Assembly (NCBI GenBank): GCA_009843675.1
Contig: VYCZ01000111.1
Span: forward strand, 1 to 5,423
Direction: 5' to 3'
Length of the DNA stretch: 5,423 nucleotides
Source of the DNA: Gammaproteobacteria bacterium
GTDB taxonomy: Bacteria; Pseudomonadota; Gammaproteobacteria; Eutrophobiales; Eutrophobiaceae
Positions 5,320 to 5,423 of the stretch are shown here, piece after piece. The notes under the pieces were generated by a model. The model did no database searches and was not told the DNA's origin. It was given only the letters and a program-made list of their open reading frames with translations. Each line of letters opens with the position of its first letter. Position 1 is the stretch's first letter. The position numbers were made by a program, and so were the translations under genes.

Positions 5320-5423
5320 CAGAAGCTGCACAATATAATACTACACCAACAAGGATCATGGGAAAGGACAATACCTGTCCCATGGTCAGCCAGCCGAAGC
5401 CCAGGTAACCCAGGTGAGCGTCC
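5306..5423 (-). CDS. lgt: Prolipoprotein diacylglyceryl transferase, C-terminal end (partial)
   Basis: Inner-membrane enzyme that transfers diacylglyceryl from phosphatidylglycerol to the lipobox cysteine of prelipoproteins. Only the last 38 codons lie in the window; the gene continues past the right edge. The stretch [20 protein letters not shown] followed by PMILVGVV matches the final loop and last membrane helix of Lgt, where E. coli has a similar MGQ-LS-PMI pattern. The tail ends GRFR and TAA, encoded by one arm of an inverted repeat, so its extreme C-terminus may have been replaced by that repeat. Its position just upstream of thyA is the standard gammaproteobacterial order and supports the call. 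Confidence 0.9.
   Translation of the reverse strand, partial: DAHLGYLGFGWLTMGQVLSFPMILVGVVLYCAASGRFR

Noticed and set aside
5226..5408. A 60-codon plus-strand frame across the lgt end
   Set aside because: Antisense to lgt and made largely of the inverted repeat; no independent sign of coding.

Overview
The window looks like a gammaproteobacterial chromosome. On the minus strand it carries the end of lgt, then thyA, then folA, in the order lgt-thyA-folA that is familiar from Pseudomonas- and Xanthomonas-like gammaproteobacteria. The thyA and folA products both resemble the E. coli proteins closely along their length. The exact genus cannot be told from the sequence.

The unusual point is that thyA and folA, normally neighbours, are about 3.7 kb apart. 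Three genes unrelated to folate metabolism sit between them: a putatively exported metal-dependent hydrolase of the cyclase/kynurenine-formamidase-like family (minus), a cytosolic FMN-binding pyridoxamine-phosphate-oxidase-like protein (minus) and a putatively exported YtcJ-like amidohydrolase (plus). The insert fits tightly at both ends. The cyclase stop lies one base before the GTG start of folA, and the 3' end of the amidohydrolase runs 67 bases into the 3' end of thyA on the opposite strand. The minus-strand order after the divergent start region is leader fragment, oxidase-like gene, cyclase, folA, so folA probably depends on this insert for transcription and perhaps for translation.

A direct repeat of about 170 bp (1468-1637 and 2356-2526, about 84% identical over the part I counted by hand) flanks the oxidase-like gene. 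The first copy is the genuine start and signal-peptide region of the cyclase. The second copy is a 46-codon remnant of a second cyclase gene whose stop overlaps the oxidase-like start in an ATGA junction. The second copy also lies directly in front of the amidohydrolase. This suggests an old duplication of a divergent cyclase/amidohydrolase start region, later decayed, with the oxidase-like gene replacing the body of one cyclase copy.

The 171-bp gap between lgt and thyA is dense in repeats. It has a 26-bp inverted repeat whose right arm contains the lgt stop codon, a third 20-bp copy of the same arm nearer thyA, an internal 9-bp hairpin, and a stretch that duplicates the first codons of thyA. 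Downstream of folA are two compact palindromes of the REP-like kind. I see no tRNA, rRNA, CRISPR array, transposase or phage gene.
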